DNA of 64,000 nucleotides from Adiantum capillus-veneris (Eukaryota; Streptophyta; Polypodiopsida; Polypodiales; Pteridaceae). The notes beneath the pieces are model-generated. The model saw nothing but the letters and a program-made list of their open reading frames with translations. It ran no database searches and was not told the origin of the DNA. A program made the translations under genes and the position numbers. Positions within the stretch are counted from its first letter, which is position 1. Every line of letters starts with the position of its first letter. The stretch is taken from contig CM043959.1 in the NCBI GenBank assembly GCA_014529385.2, forward strand, positions 57,244,753-57,308,752. The letters run 5' to 3'. This document shows, piece by piece, positions 1 through 12,352 of this stretch.

Positions 1-322
1 CACACTTAGGAGATTTTGGATCATTTTCTATAATGGTTGTGGACCTTGTTAAAGAAAAAAAACCCTTGCGAGTGCCAGAAAACGTTGTATCTAAAATAAG
101 AGATGAGTGTCAACTTTATTGAAATTGTTCACTTCAAAAATGCTGCTACAAAAATGTCTTCCATTACTCTAAAAAAATATTTTGTTACATCAATGCGTAG
201 AGGATGTCATGCTCTTCAATTGAAGCTATAGATCACCCAAATCAAAGTTCGGATGAAGAAGTTATGATCAAAAGAGTAAAATGTTGTCTATTAGGTCAAA
301 AATGGTTGAGAGAAAGAGAGAA

Positions 323-363
<41 letters not shown>
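323..363. repeat. Poly-G tract, 41 nt
   Basis: An uninterrupted run of 41 G residues is followed by a GGGA-rich stretch. It could form G-quadruplexes. Runs this long are also a common place for assembly or base-calling errors, so the exact length should not be trusted. Confidence 0.95.
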
Positions 364-364
<1 letters not shown>

Positions 365-387
365 GGGAGGGAGAGATAGAGATAGGA

Positions 388-390
<3 letters not shown>

Positions 391-473
<83 letters not shown>

Positions 474-573
474 AGAGATCGAGAGGGAAAGAGAGAGAGG
501 GGGGGAAGAGGGAGAGGGAAAGAGAGAGGTAGAGGGGAAAAGAGGGCGAGAGAGAATTAGAGTGATAGAGAAG

Positions 574-617
<44 letters not shown>
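391..617. repeat. (GA)n microsatellite, two blocks
   Basis: A pure GA block covers about 391-470. After an impure GA/GGGA-rich stretch a second block covers about 575-617. Long open frames across this interval encode only Arg-Glu or Ser-Leu dipeptide runs and are not genes. Confidence 0.97.
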
Positions 618-619
<2 letters not shown>

Positions 620-639
620 AGAGTGAGCAAGCTACAACC

Positions 640-1500
640 GGCTTATCCCACAATCAACAGCGTGAAACCCGGGCCAAGAAAACTCCCACGCATTATGGTT
701 CAAGAGACAAAGCGAATTGGAAAGATAAATATGTAGTTTATTTTAGTTTGGATGAGAAGGTGCTTTAGCTTATGAAACTTTTTTGGTTATTATTAACTTA
801 GAAAAATATCATTGTGCATGATCCTATAGAGAGATGTTCAAGTATCAAGAGTGATACATGGAGTTCAATACTTGGTGATGGTTGTTGGAAAACCACCATA
901 TCTCTCGCTAGCAATTCGACTCAGTAGTCGAATATCTACAAGCGGTAAGTGTAGACAATGAATATTGTATTAATAGTTAATTTGGGTTATTGATTTATCT
1001 AATTAGCTACCCAATGTACATAGCTAAGGACGAGGACGACAAAGAGGATTAGGATAGATAGATGTAACTCATTTGAAAAATTTACTTTATTTGTAACTTT
1101 TTTAAAGTACTGTTCTTTTTCATCTCAAATTATAAAGGTAAGGTATGAGTTTTAATTTCAAAGTTTATTATTAATTTTTTGTACACTTCTCAAAATTCAA
1201 TTGATATTTCATGTGTTTTATTTGAAAAGCCGTATGGCAGTAGTATACGGGATAATGAGCATGGTAATATACACGGTAAAAGGCATGTATATATTATCGT
1301 GCCTATTATTGTGCATATTATCGATAAACAGTATTGTGTCCACTTTCACTGCTATTACCACCCACGCAAGATTTTCTCTTTCAATTTTATTTTGTTAAAC
1401 CATGTCAATGCTAGCAGTTCTAGACTTAGGCTCTTATATTGTGCATTGAGGATTGGGAAAGTATTGTCCAAGGAGCCCATCTTGATGAGAGTCAAGATAG
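640..1500. other. AT-rich stretch without a recognisable gene
   Basis: No coding signal, terminal repeats or RNA gene could be supported here. Short frames near 1180-1526 have no recognisable motif and overlap each other. Confidence 0.5.
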
Positions 1501-2220
1501 ACATCATGATGTTAATGACACGATAGAGGAGGTGAAGTCATACTGGTGTGTTGTTATTCAAAAGCATGGCATTCCCCTTACTTAGGGACTTAAGGAGTGC
1601 AAACACTTAAGGAACCAAAACATTCCACAATCATGGCACCAAAGGATGGACCTCAATATGGAGGCTCCCATTATACTCACTACAACAAGGACCAAAATGT
1701 AGAATAGAAACTTAAGTGTATAATGATTGAGTACAAGGCAAGGTTGCTCCAAGTACATTCAATAAAGACTTATGACTCTTTGAAAACCATTGTTGACTAT
1801 AAATTCCATAGGGGAGGTGAACCATGACAAAAAGAAGGAAAAAAGATCTTGCGTATATCTAAAAAACTGTGTTTGTAGCTTCAAGGTTCAAGTAGAGTAC
1901 ATGCAACACTTAGACAATGTTCAAATACTTCTTCACCCTCGACACACGAGTCATGAATTGGGAACCAAATTCACCTATATCATCTCCCTATCCACCCTTC
2001 AGTATTGGAAAGTTGTATACATTATTTATTTGATGTGGAAAGCTCCCTCCATGTAGCTCAAATGTCTGTGTCTAAGAAAAACTCCATATGAAAAAGGCAT
2101 CCCTCCTTAAGTGCACTACTTTCACGTTCTTCATGATTCCCCAAGAGATTGCCTCTTTGTCATATCTTGTATTGCCATGCACGTACATATATTTACTTTT
2201 TATTTTTGGATTAGAAAGAT
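1501..2220 (+). pseudogene. 5' part of a decayed MULE-like transposase gene
   Basis: Broken reading frames carry a Cys-x-Cys-plus-basic block near 1860-1960 (residues CVCSFKVQ, then HPRHTSHE). It resembles the zinc-binding DNA-binding region at the N-terminus of MULE/FAR1-type transposases. Several stops and frame changes show the copy is dead. The frame ending at 2220-2224 is open into the frame that resumes at 52288 once the intervening transposon is ignored. This supports one gene split by an insertion. The family call rests mainly on the better 3' part, so this half is tentative. Confidence 0.4.
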
Positions 2221-2224
2221 TGAT
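2221..2224. repeat. Left 4-bp target-site duplication (TGAT)
   Basis: TGAT directly precedes the left terminal inverted repeat and is repeated at 52284-52287 just after the right one. The next flanking bases do not match, so the duplication is 4 bp. Confidence 0.75.
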
Positions 2225-2246
2225 GGGTGAAAGCATGTATAGGTGG
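2225..2246 (+). repeat. Left terminal inverted repeat of the DNA transposon
   Basis: These 22 bp begin GGGTGAAAGCATGTATAG. They are the exact reverse complement of 52262-52283. Weaker similarity continues inward on both sides around a GTGGGTGTTTTAA / TGGGTGGTTTAAG block. Confidence 0.88.
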
Positions 2247-2429
2247 CCTGGAAAGTAATGTCAAGGACATTGCTTTTTGCGCTTAAAAGTGGGTGTTTTA
2301 AAAGTGCTTCAAATATCAAAAAGAATATCACTCTCCTAAGGTACGTCAATTAAGTCTCCTAACGTACCAATATTAATGATACTAAATGTAATTTACTGTT
2401 GAACGCTAGATTGTTGTCCACCTCTTCTT

Positions 2430-2825
2430 TCCCGCTACAACCTGTCTGAGCTTTCTCTCTGCTTTGAGTTTTCTTTGTCTCTGAGATCTCTCTTGGAGCT
2501 CTATCTAGCTCCTATCTCTCTCTCTCTCACAGAGCTCTTGCCGAGCTTTCCGTATCGATCAACCCCCCCTCTCTCTCTCTCTCTTTCTCTCTCTAAGCAT
2601 GGCTCCTCTTGTGTCTGAGCTCGCGCTCATCTCTCTCTCTCTCTCAGTACTCTTTCTCTCTCTCTCACGAACTCTATCTCTAAAGGTTCCTCTTCTACTT
2701 GATGATTCTTGAGGTATGTAAACGCTTATTATGCTTTGTTAGTATCTTGCTAATTAGTGCAAGAAGTGCCATGTATTAATTAAAAGTATAGCGTGTAGTT
2801 ATGATTTGTATTGTATTTCTTGTAG
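2430..2825 (+). promoter_or_regulatory. CT-rich leader and candidate 5'-UTR intron of the transposase gene
   Basis: A pyrimidine-rich stretch (2440-2690) precedes the transposase start. A good donor (GAG|GTATGT at 2714) and acceptor (TTCTTGTAG ending at 2825) would remove a 112-bp 5'-UTR intron and leave ATG 2852 as the first start codon. The opposite end of the transposon has a similar CT-rich leader on the other strand. No TATA box is assigned with confidence. Confidence 0.45.
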
Positions 2826-2851
2826 AGCAATCCTTTGAAAGTACTGCAATA

Positions 2852-3586
2852 ATGGAGCACAGTGAAGAACTATCTATCAGCTCATCTTCATTGAGTAGAG
2901 AAGCTCAACTTCAGCGCAGAAAATTAATGAGGGAATATTGGGCTGCTCAGAAACGAAAGCAACGTAAGGCAACGATCAACTTTGTCACGGAAAGCAATAC
3001 AGGGGGGATGGATGAAAGAAAGAAACGAAGGATATTTCAATCTATGGTACAACACTTTGATACGTTAACCGTGGGAATGGATGCAAGTGGTAGGAAGGAA
3101 ATCTTTGATGAACTTCTTCAACATCCTTGCTTCCTTACTATGCAGAGTAAATCTAAAGAGTTGGAAGCAATTATGTTGAGAAACATCTGCAACACTTTGA
3201 ATCATGTGAAGGTCCCAAGATCTTCAGATGAGTTTTTTGTGAAGAAATCAGCAATGTTGATGTTGGTGAATGGTGGAAGCAAGGAGCAAAACACTGACAT
3301 GAGCATACCTCAAGCTGCCAAGCTTATGGGGATCCACAAAAGAAACTTATATTCAGCCAAACATCACTTAATAGTGTCAAGTGAATCCGATGGTTTGTTC
3401 CCTGCATCTACGTGTCATAGAGATGATGCACGGAGAACTCACATCACTCAAACTGTTAAAGACATAGTCTTTCAATTTTGGACGGATGAGACGAGGGTGT
3501 CCCCCAACAAGAAAGATGTTTGCAGTAAGAGACTAGCTAGATGTTCATATGTAAAGCATCCAATCCACCTTCTTGAGGAGCCTCAC
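2852..3586 (+). pseudogene. DDE transposase of the large DNA transposon, exon 1 (N-terminal DNA-binding part)
   Basis: This exon encodes about 245 residues starting at the ATG after the candidate leader intron. A helix-turn-helix-like block (SIPQAAKLMGIHKRNLYSAK) lies near residues 163-182. It is followed by a conserved-looking FWTDETRVSPNKKDV stretch typical of this transposase type just before the catalytic region. The frame is open. The exon ends in phase 0 at CCTCAC|GTAATT and joins in frame to 5615 across a 2.0-kb repeat-filled intron. It would bind the transposon ends in the nucleus. It is marked as a pseudogene because the downstream exon carries two frameshifts and a retrotransposon. 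Confidence 0.65.
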
Positions 3587-3609
3587 GTAATTGATATATT
3601 TTTTTAGCA

Positions 3610-5575
3610 CTTTTTATTGGTGCTACAACTCATATTCCTGCTACAACATTATGTTTCTATACCACTTTTTATTGGTGCTACAACTCATTACTGCCACAAC
3701 ATTATGTTTCTATACTTCTTTTTATTAGTGCTACAGCTTGTTTTGGTGTTTTGCACCACTTTCTAGTGGTGCTGCAACATTAAAAAGTGGTGAAACATTA
3801 CTATAATGGTCTCTAATTGTATCTGAACCACTTCTAAAATTTGATCAATACTTCTAAATGTTTTTGAAGCACTTTTACTTGTGTTTCCACACCACTTTTT
3901 AGTGTGTTTGAACCAGTTTTTAATGTTTTGCAACAGGTTTTAATGTTTAAGAAACAGTTTTTACTAGAAATGCACCAACGCTGCACCGTAAACCCTACAA
4001 AGTGATGTTCACTCACTAAAAAGTCTTGTTTACCCAACGCTAACAGACGTGTTTTAAAAACTCGTAGGGGTGTTACAAGTGCAAACATTTTCGGTGGTGC
4101 AACTCACTTTTTCCAAGTGATGTAGCAGCTTTTAGTCATGGTGCAACAGTTATAGTAGTGCCATAGACTTTTTACTACTGCTGCACAAATGGTGCCCACC
4201 ACCTTATGATGGTAACCAAAACCATATTAGTGGAGTTTGAACACATTTTGTTAGTAAACACTTACAAGTGTTGTGACACCACAATGAAGCGGTGCACACA
4301 ACACTTACACGTATAAAAACCACTTTCACGTGGTGTCTGACCGCATTCAAGTGGTGAGAAGCCACTTTCATGTGCTAAGTCCATCACTCCATGCAAGTGG
4401 TGAGGCACCACTCCCAAGTTGTGTGACACCACTTTCAAGTAGTAACTAAAACCTTGTCACTGCAATCAAGTGGAAAGTTCCCGCTTTCAAGTGGCTAGAC
4501 ACCGCATTCAAGTGACCAGAAAACGCGTTAAAGTGGTGACTGTCCACTTTGAACTATTTTCTCACCACTCTCAAGTGGCCATCAAGTGGTGAGACACCAC
4601 TTTCATGTGCAAAGTCACTACGTTAGTCATCACTCCATGCAATTGGTGAGACACCACTCCCAAGTGGTGAGACACCACTTCAAGTGGCCCAACACTGCAT
4701 TCCAATGACCAGAATCCACGTTCAAGTGGTGAATGCCCACTTTGAACTAGTTGCTCACCATTCTCAAGTGGTCATCAAGTGGTGAGATACCACTTTCAAG
4801 TGGTAGCTTAAACCTTGTCACTGCAATCAAGCAGCAAGCTCCCGCTTTCAAGTGGCCAGACACCGTATTCAAGTGACCAGAATCAGCGTTCAAGTGGTGA
4901 CTGCCCACTTTGAAGTAGTTGCTCACTAATTTCAAGTGGTCATCAAGTGGTGAGACACCACTTTCATGTGCTAAGTCACTACATCAGTCATCACTCAATG
5001 CAAGTGATGAGGCACCACTCCCAAGTGGCGAGACACCACTTTCAAGTGGTAGCTAAAACCTTGTCACTACAATCAAGCGGCAAGTTCCCGCTTTCAAGTG
5101 GCCAGAAACCGCATTTAAGTGACCAGAATCCGCATTCAAGTGGTGATTGCCCACTTTGAGCTAGTTGCTCACCACTCTCAAGTGGTCATCAAGCACTTTT
5201 CACAAGAGCTCCTCCACTTCCAAATTGTGTTCGACCACTATCTAGTTCTGATGCTGGTCAGTCGCCTAGTATTTTTTCCCTCCCAGCTACTTTTTAAGTG
5301 CTAAATTTTAATTGGTGACTGGCCACTTTGAACTAGTCGCTCACCACTCTAAAGTGGTCATTAAACACAAAGTTGTCCTCACACAACCTCTTAATATTCT
5401 ACCTTTTCGTATGGTTACTAGTTTCTACACTAATTTGTATTTGTGGTGCATTATTTTCACAGGTAAAACAATACTACTGAATGTATCATTACTAGTTTTT
5501 AGTGGTGCACACCAGTTTTTAGTGATATAGAATCACTTTTTAATGTTTTGAAACAATTTAACCAGTTTTTAATGC
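3610..5575. repeat. AAGTGGT/ACCACTT array filling transposase intron 1
   Basis: The intron 3587-5614 consists almost entirely of short direct and inverted copies of (T)CAAGTGGT and ACCACTTT. Neighbouring copies often face each other, as in AAGTGGTGAGACACCACTTT. Between about 4320 and 5360 there is a higher-order tandem pattern. The sub-phrase CCCACTTTGAACTAGTTGCT recurs near 4740, 4905, 5150 and 5325, and a TTTCATGTGC sub-phrase recurs near 4370, 4600 and 4960. Spacings are uneven (about 160-250 bp). This is a diverged satellite inside an intron. Confidence 0.85.
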
Positions 5576-5614
5576 TAAGTTTATTCTTAACATTTGTATA
5601 CATGTATATTGCAG

Positions 5615-6994
5615 GTGGAGCTTTATTTAAGATTCAAGACAAACTATGCACATATTCAGATTTCGCAACGTTGCTTCGAGTCTATGAAATCGTTCTTTGT
5701 CCGAAAATTGAGGGATCGCTACACCTGTTGTTGTATTGTGCATGTACAAATGATTTTCCTTAAAGAGGCAGTAAATCACATGCGGACTCGAAGTTTTGAT
5801 CTTCATGGTTCTTGCTACATGTGCAGCTGCCCTACATGCCTTCATCATGATGAAGTTGTCAACCATGGATGTCTTGCATACAAAAATGCAAGTATGAGTA
5901 CCACTTCACTATTGGAGTCTATACTCTGCCCTATACTTGCAGAACATAGTTTCCATAGCTACCAATGCTTAATGGGAACATGCAATGCATGCGGTGTAGG
6001 TAATATTCAAATCTGTCCAAGAGAAGAAGTTGAGCAGAGTAAGCAAGTATCTGTGAAGTTTTTTGAAAATATAGTGGGTGCTACTGGATTAAACAATGAA
6101 GCTAGAAAGAGCATTGTGAAAGACATTGTCCACAAGAAAATGCTGCCTACAGAACGTTTGCGAGTGTACCAAGACCACTTGAAGAAGTATGTCACTCACA
6201 ATTTTATATTAGGTGGCAAGCACAACAGTTCAAGGACTGCATTTCTTTGTTTCCAGATGATGTGGTTGTCTCCGTCGTTGACTTTGCAGAGAACTACTCC
6301 TTCAAGGAGCAAAATGAGATCCAGTCAATGCATTGGTACACTAAGCAGGTCACTATCTTTGTCCTGGTTACTTATTTCCGCATCGCATCAGGTGCAATAA
6401 AGAAGACCATCCACTTTTTTGTCTCAGATGATAAACAACATGACACCTTATTTGTGCAACATGCTTTTATCTTACATGCTCAATGGTTGAGAGATCAAGG
6501 GCTAAGCTTTAAAAAACATTGGGTTTGGTCAGATGGCACAGCTTCACAATTTAAAGCAATACGACCGTTTTACTTTGTTGCTAGATATTGGAGCCTTACT
6601 GGCATGGACATGAATTGGAATTTTTTTTGCTCAAGACATGGAAAGGGGGAACATGATGGGGCTGGGCTTTCATTAAAACGGCTCTAACTCATGAGCAATT
6701 GAAGCAAAATAGCGTGCGGTTGACTTGTGCAGTTGAAGTTGTCTCTTTTTTGAGAATGCATCTTAGTACTGGAGCAACTGCTATGTATGACAAGCATAAG
6801 AGGGAGGTCAGTACGGTGATCTGGGAGGTCAAGCTAGGCGATGTTCAGCTATCCCATCAATGGGACTGCAAACCATTGAAGGGCTCAAGGGCAATGCACT
6901 GTGTGAATGGGTATTCTGAGAACAACACTTGTGCATTGCGATCAAAACGGTTGTCATGCTTTTGTTTTCCTTGCAGGCTTGGCCATTGGAGAAG
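5615..6994 (+). pseudogene. DDE transposase, catalytic exon (broken)
   Basis: The exon starts after acceptor TATTGCAG at 5614. It encodes a Cys-rich segment (CCC..., CYMCSCPTCLHHDE) and then an RNase H-fold catalytic core. The first Asp is in VVDFAENYS followed by QNEIQSMHW. The second Asp is in WSDGTASQFK. The acidic third position is in HGKGEHDGAG. This arrangement occurs in uncharacterised transposases of plants, fungi and animals. Two one-base frameshifts, near 6200-6211 and 6661-6669, break the frame. At 6994 the exon is interrupted by a copia element. The coding frame resumes exactly at 12550, with one copy of AGAAG removed. Superfamily assignment (Sola-like) is inference; that it is a transposase is well supported. 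Confidence 0.75.
6990..6994. repeat. TSD of copia element 1, left copy (AGAAG)
   Basis: AGAAG here is repeated at 12545-12549 directly outside the other LTR. This is the 5-bp duplication expected for a copia integrase. Confidence 0.95.
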
Positions 6995-7186
6995 TGAAGG
7001 AGTACGAGCGGAAGTGCGACGCGAGAGGGAGTGCGAGAAGAAGAGCACGACGATATGGTGAACTCTCTCTACTGTAATGTGTAGAGCATAGTGAGTTCTT
7101 ATTAGGTTTTTACAAAAGAATATGTGTACATACCTGGCAGCCCGCCCACTTACCTGGGCAACCGCATTGGGCTTTATACCCCAACA
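6995..7186 (-). repeat. 3' LTR of copia element 1
   Basis: This 192-bp repeat starts TGAAGGAGTACGAGCGG and ends TATACCCCAACA on the plus strand. It matches 12353-12544 with seven substitutions. Confidence 0.96.
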
Positions 7187-7263
7187 ACCTTCCACTTAAA
7201 TTCCAATGTGGTACTTTAAGTGTGAGAGAAGCTACTATACAAGAGATGTAGAGAAGTGTTGTA

Positions 7264-10200
7264 CTACCCTACACCTAACTGCTTGCGAAAATGTGCAAAG
7301 CTCTCTGAGGGAAGTCCTTTTGTAAGTAGATCAACAAGATTTTCTGTGGTGTGAACTTTGACAAGCTGAAGTTGCTTATCCTCGAGCATTTCCCTGATGA
7401 AACGATACTTCACATCCACATGCTTCGTCTTTGAGTGATAAACTGGATTGCGAGCCAATTGTATAGCACTTTGACTATCATAATATAACACAGGCATCTC
7501 TTCTTTGATTCCCAAATCTGTTACTAGTCGATTAAGCCAAATTGATTCTTTGCATGCCTCTGATGCCGCAACATATTCAGCCTCTGTAGTAGACTGAGTA
7601 ACACAATCTTGTAATCTAGAACGCCATGATACTGCTCCACCAGCCAATGTAAAGACATACCCTGACGTAGACCTTCGGTTGTCTAAGTCACCTGCATAAT
7701 CTGAGTCTGTAAAACCCTTTACACTTAGTTCCTGACTCCCATAGCATATACGCATACTCTTTGTAGCTTTCAGGTATCTCAATATTCCTTTCACTGCCTC
7801 CCAATGTTTCTTGCCTGGGTTTGACATGTATCGACTTACTACTCCCACTGCAAATGCAATGTCTGGGAGAGTAGTAATCATTGCATACATCAAACTACCC
7901 ACTGCAGACGCATATGGAATCTTATCCATTTCAGCTTGTTCTTCCTCAGACACAGGACAATCTTGTTTGCTAAGTTTCACATATGGTGGCAATGGAACAC
8001 TCAATGCCTTTCCCTTCTCCATATTGAAACGTTGCAAAACCTTGTCAATATACTCTGTTTGAGATAACCAAATCAACTTCTTTGATCTGTCTCTCTCAAT
8101 GCGCATACCAAGTATATGACTTGTCTCACCCATGTCTTTCATGTCAAACGATTTTGCCATCTTTGACTTCAAAGCTGAAATTTCTTCCAAGTGCTCGCCA
8201 GCAATTAACATGTCATCCACATACAAAATAAGGATCAGCCAACTTCCATCCTTAGCCTTCTTTGTATATAGTCAGTGATCGAACTCACTACGTTTGTAGC
8301 CTTGAGAAAGCATAAACTTGTGGAATTTATGGTACCATGCCCTCGGTGATTGTTTTAAGCCATAAAGACTCTTTAACAACTGGCATACCCAATCTTCCTT
8401 GCCTTTCTCAACAAACCCTTCTGGCTGCTGCATGTAAATTTCCACATCTAAATCACCATGCAAGAACGCTGTCTTGACATCCATTTGGTGCAACACCAAA
8501 TCTAATATGGCAACCAATGCAAGAAAGCATCTCAATGTAGTCATCTTGACCACCGGAGAGAAGACTTCATCAAAGTCAATGCCTTGTTCTTGCTTAAAGC
8601 CCTTGGCAACAAGCCTTGCTTTGTACTTTGGCTGACTATCATGAGCGGTGATCTTATACCTGTAAACCCATTTACAAGGTAGATCCTTTTTGCCCTGTGG
8701 TAATTTAACTAGCTTCCATGTCTTGTTTTTATGCAGAGCTGTCATCTCTGACTGCATGGCCAATTGCCAATTCCCGGAGTCCTTCATTTGCACTGCTTCC
8801 TTGTAACATGAAGGCTCATTGCAATCATTCAACATGACATAGTTCATAGATGGAACAAACCTATCAGAAGGTCGCGTGACACGTCCAAATCTACACACAA
8901 TAGGTGGCTCAGGCTCAGCCACAACCTGTGGTTCCACTCTATCCTGTCTTTGCTCCTCTTGAGCCCTGACATTTTGTCTTGCACGTGCAGGTCCATCTTC
9001 TTGGAAGACAACTCTTCTAATCTCCTCAACCCTCTCTGGTTTAGAATGATATTTGGATTCATTAAAGTGAACATCATTGCTGCGGACAACCTTTCTGGAT
9101 TCGGGATCCCAAAGTCTGTACCCCATCTCACCAGAATTACCATAGCCTAGAAAGATGCACTTTCTACTCTTTGGCTCAAGTTTGTTCCTAAATTCCTTTG
9201 GAACGTGAGTATATGCCTCACAGCCAAAGACTCTGAGATGCTTGTATGAGGGCATTTTGCCTGACCATACCATCTCTGGCACTGAATCCTTCTGCAAAAC
9301 CTTGCTAGGAGATCTATTTACAAGATGAACAGCTGTTGATACAGCTTCAGCCCAAAACCCATTTGGTAGCTCTGCATTTGACAACATACTTCTGACCTTC
9401 TCTTGTATGGTCCTATTCATCCTCTCAGCAACACCATTTTGAGGAGGATTGTAAGGAGCAGTAAGTTCACGTTTTATACCTTTTGACTCACAAAAGTCCT
9501 GAAAGGCCTTTGAAACGTACTCTCCAACATTGTCAGTGCGTAAGCATTTAAGCTTCTTGCCACTCTGATTCTCCACAAGTGTCACAAACGTTTTGAAAAC
9601 ACTAAACGCTTCATCCTTGTGCTTGAGAAAGTAAACCCATACTTTCCTCGAGTAATCATCTATAAATGTCATAAAGTAAGAAGCTCCCCCTAGAGATAGG
9701 TTAGGCATAGGTCCACACAAATCACTATGAACAAGTGCCAACTGTGTATCTCTTCTACTGCTTCTATGCTTATGTGGCTGCTGTGTTTGCTTACCATACA
9801 GACAATGTTCACAGAATTCAAAATCATTAAATGAAAAGCCAGGCAAATAACCAGAACGAGACAAGATTTCCATTCCCTTCTTGGACATATGTCCTAACCG
9901 GCTATGCCACAAAGAAACATTCGGCTGCTCGGTTACATTGATTACATTTTTAGAGACATTTGATACATAAATCATGTAAAGTCCTCCAGACTTTACTCCA
10001 TGTGCTACTGTCATAGAACCCTTGGATATCTTCCACATGTTCTTTCCAAAAGTGGTTACGTAGCCAGCATCATCAACTAAACCTGTGCTAATCAAGCTCT
10101 TTGTAATTGCGAGAACATGTCTCACATTCTTCAGCGTGAAAGAAGAGCCATTCTGAAACTTCAATTGAACATCTCCAACACCTAAGATCTCACATGTCTT

Positions 10201-11244
10201 CCCATTGCCTAGCCGAACATGATCTTTAGTGGTCACATAAGAAGTAAACCACTCCTTGTTTGGAGACACATGAAGTGATGCCCCTGAGTCTATAATCCAG
10301 TCACTCAGTGCATTTCCATCAGATGTTGTAAGAAGAGCTGAGTCCATTGTATTCTTCAAGAAGTAGATGTCTCCTGACACTAGACTGTCATCCTCTGCAA
10401 CAGTGTTTGTCACATTTATTTCTTGAATCTTCACTGAGGACTTGTTCTTCTCAACATGGTCTTCAGCTTTCTCTTTGCCTTTTTCTGCTTTCCATTCTCT
10501 GCAGTCTCTTTTCATGTGACCCTTCTTGCCACAATGGTAGCATTCTATGTCACTCTTGCCTTTAGCACTGCGGGACTTGCTACGAGACTGATTCCTCTTT
10601 CCACCTTTGTACTTTTCTTTGGTCCTTCCCCTGACAACTAAGGCTGTTCCTTTGCCTTTGTCCATTGTCTTTCTATTGGTTTCTTCAGTAAGCAGACTTC
10701 CTTCTACACCTGCTATGTTCAAACCATCTGGAGGTGCAGAATTACTCAAAGCTGTGCGAAAAATGTCCCAACTTTCCGGAAATGTGATCAACAGGAACAT
10801 AGCTCTAACAGGTTCATCAAACTTGACACCTTGAGCTGAAAACTGACTATAGATTGTGTTGAATTCATTCAGATGATTGGACATAGGTGTCCCTTCTTTC
10901 ATCTTCAAGTCAACAAGCTTCTTAAGCCAGTATACCTGTGAAGCTGCACTCTGCTTCTCATAAAGATCACTCAGCTTTAACCATGCTTGATAAGCTGACA
11001 TCGCGTCTGCTACATTGAAGTAATCGCTTTTTGCCAAAGTCAGCATAATGGTAGAAAGTGCCAATTCATCCATTTCGCTCCATTCATCTTCGTCCATATC
11101 TTCTGGTTTTATCCCCTTGAGCTTTATAGGTTTTATCTGCTTCTTTTGTACCAACACGTGCCAAATCTGCTTCTTCCACAATGGGAAATTGGTTCCATCC
11201 AGCTTCTTGATATTGTAAAGAGCAGTGTCCTGTGATCCAGCCAT
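7264..11244 (-). pseudogene. Copia element 1 gag-pol polyprotein, one in-frame stop
   Basis: The frame begins at ATG 11244 (MAGSQDTALYNIKKLDG). It encodes a UBN2-type Gag, a CCHC knuckle (CYHCGKKGHMKRDC), a protease with DSGAS, and a pre-integrase motif (LWHSRLGH). The integrase core follows (SDLCGPMP, LRTDNVGEY, PQNGVAERMNR), then RT with YVDDML and a C-terminal RNase H. The stop TGA at 8272-8274 lies in RT, just before the YVDDM box. The same frame continues to the natural end at 7264, giving about 1,326 codons in all. In integrase the usual LRTDNGGEY reads LRTDNVGEY. Both strands carry shorter open frames here, which are shadows. Confidence 0.93.
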
Positions 11245-12336
11245 AGCTACGCTTCACAATGGTTTACTTTCCTGGGAAAAATTTGGCAGAGTTTCCCCTG
11301 TAAACTGACCTCTGAACCAATATCAACCTGTCAAATGAACCAAGAAAGCTTCAGATTTTGCATAAATTTTGGCAGAGTCTCCTTTGTAAAATGGTTGTGG
11401 TGTACTCAAAAACAGACCAAAAAACAGCTCAAAAAACAATGTCTCTCTAACACTGTAAGCTATGGGTAAACCTGTCCTGCACCTGTACTGTCTCTGACTG
11501 TCCTGTCACTGTCCTGTCACTGTCCTGTAAGCATAGACTGCGACAATGCCTCGACGGCAGTAAAGCAAAGATGCAATCCCAACTGTCTAACTCACAGTCA
11601 ATACATCCTAGCTGCCTATCTAAGGGTGCTCGAGGGATCGCTCCAAGACCTGTATCACCAAAAGGATCTCAACATTCGAGAATCCCCCAGCTCAATAAAA
11701 CCTCACTCGACCCTCAACAAAGGCTACAGTAAATCTGAAAGTACATAGACTTCCCACAAAGTCATACATCCACAAATTTCCCACTGTATGCTGTAACCAC
11801 TGCGGCGGTTGTTTGCTGCGTGATTCACAGCCAGCAAACCCTCAACAGACATACATCATCTCTGACAATACATCCCATGTGGAAGTACCTGCAATGTTAG
11901 GATGAAATCTGGAATATCAAGCAGCAAACACAAGCTACCTGATGAACTAGTGGATGTCACCTACAGTCTGTGTGTAGATGCGCCCGGGTCGTATGTGACA
12001 CGCCTCCAAGAACTGTGAGCCGTCCTTCGATGTGTAGACAGCCACAAATCAACACTCTGGGAGTATCGATATCCTCAGCACCTGCAGTCGTAGGCCGAAA
12101 ACCCCAAATTTGCAGAGTCGGATCTGCACCCGTCGAGACCACGTAGTCGAAAATGGCATGCGCAGACCTTTGTCGAAGCCGAACGGTGGCCGAGATGACC
12201 TCAGAATGAAATTCTGAGAACACCAAGCCCTTTGGGCCTTCCCACAGGATTTGGGGCCGTTTCTTTGCCTGTCGAATTTCACTCCAATCTGAGCTGGTGA
12301 CTCTAGCCTCCTACAATGCTGCCCGAGCCTCGATCT
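11245..12336 (-). other. Untranslated leader of copia element 1
   Basis: About 1.1 kb lies between the primer-binding site and the gag ATG. It has no supported reading frame. It holds short repeats of a CTGTCCTGTCACTGT type near 11475-11530. Confidence 0.7.
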
Positions 12337-12350
12337 GAGCTCTGATACCA
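12337..12350 (-). other. Primer-binding site of copia element 1 (initiator-Met tRNA)
   Basis: On the minus strand this reads TGGTATCAGAGCTC, two bases inside the 5' LTR. It is complementary to the 3' end of initiator methionine tRNA. Confidence 0.92.
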
Positions 12351-12352
12351 GT

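Noticed and set aside
204-653. Open frames on both strands over the GA/G repeats
   Set aside because: They encode only Glu-Arg, Leu-Ser or poly-Gly/Pro runs created by the microsatellite.
1179-1526. Short overlapping frames near 1.2-1.5 kb
   Set aside because: No motif or coding bias was seen, and overlapping frames are equally open.
3610-5575. CRISPR-like array or protein-coding Ser/His repeats in the AAGTGGT region
   Set aside because: Repeats are short, inverted as well as direct and unevenly spaced, in a plant intron. The small open frames come from repeat periodicity.
6995-7186. CA..TG repeats here as a TIR of the DNA transposon
   Set aside because: The two copies are in direct orientation with a copia body and 5-bp TSD, so they are LTRs.
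10347-10834. Plus-strand open frames in copia 1
   Set aside because: They are antisense shadows of gag coding sequence.
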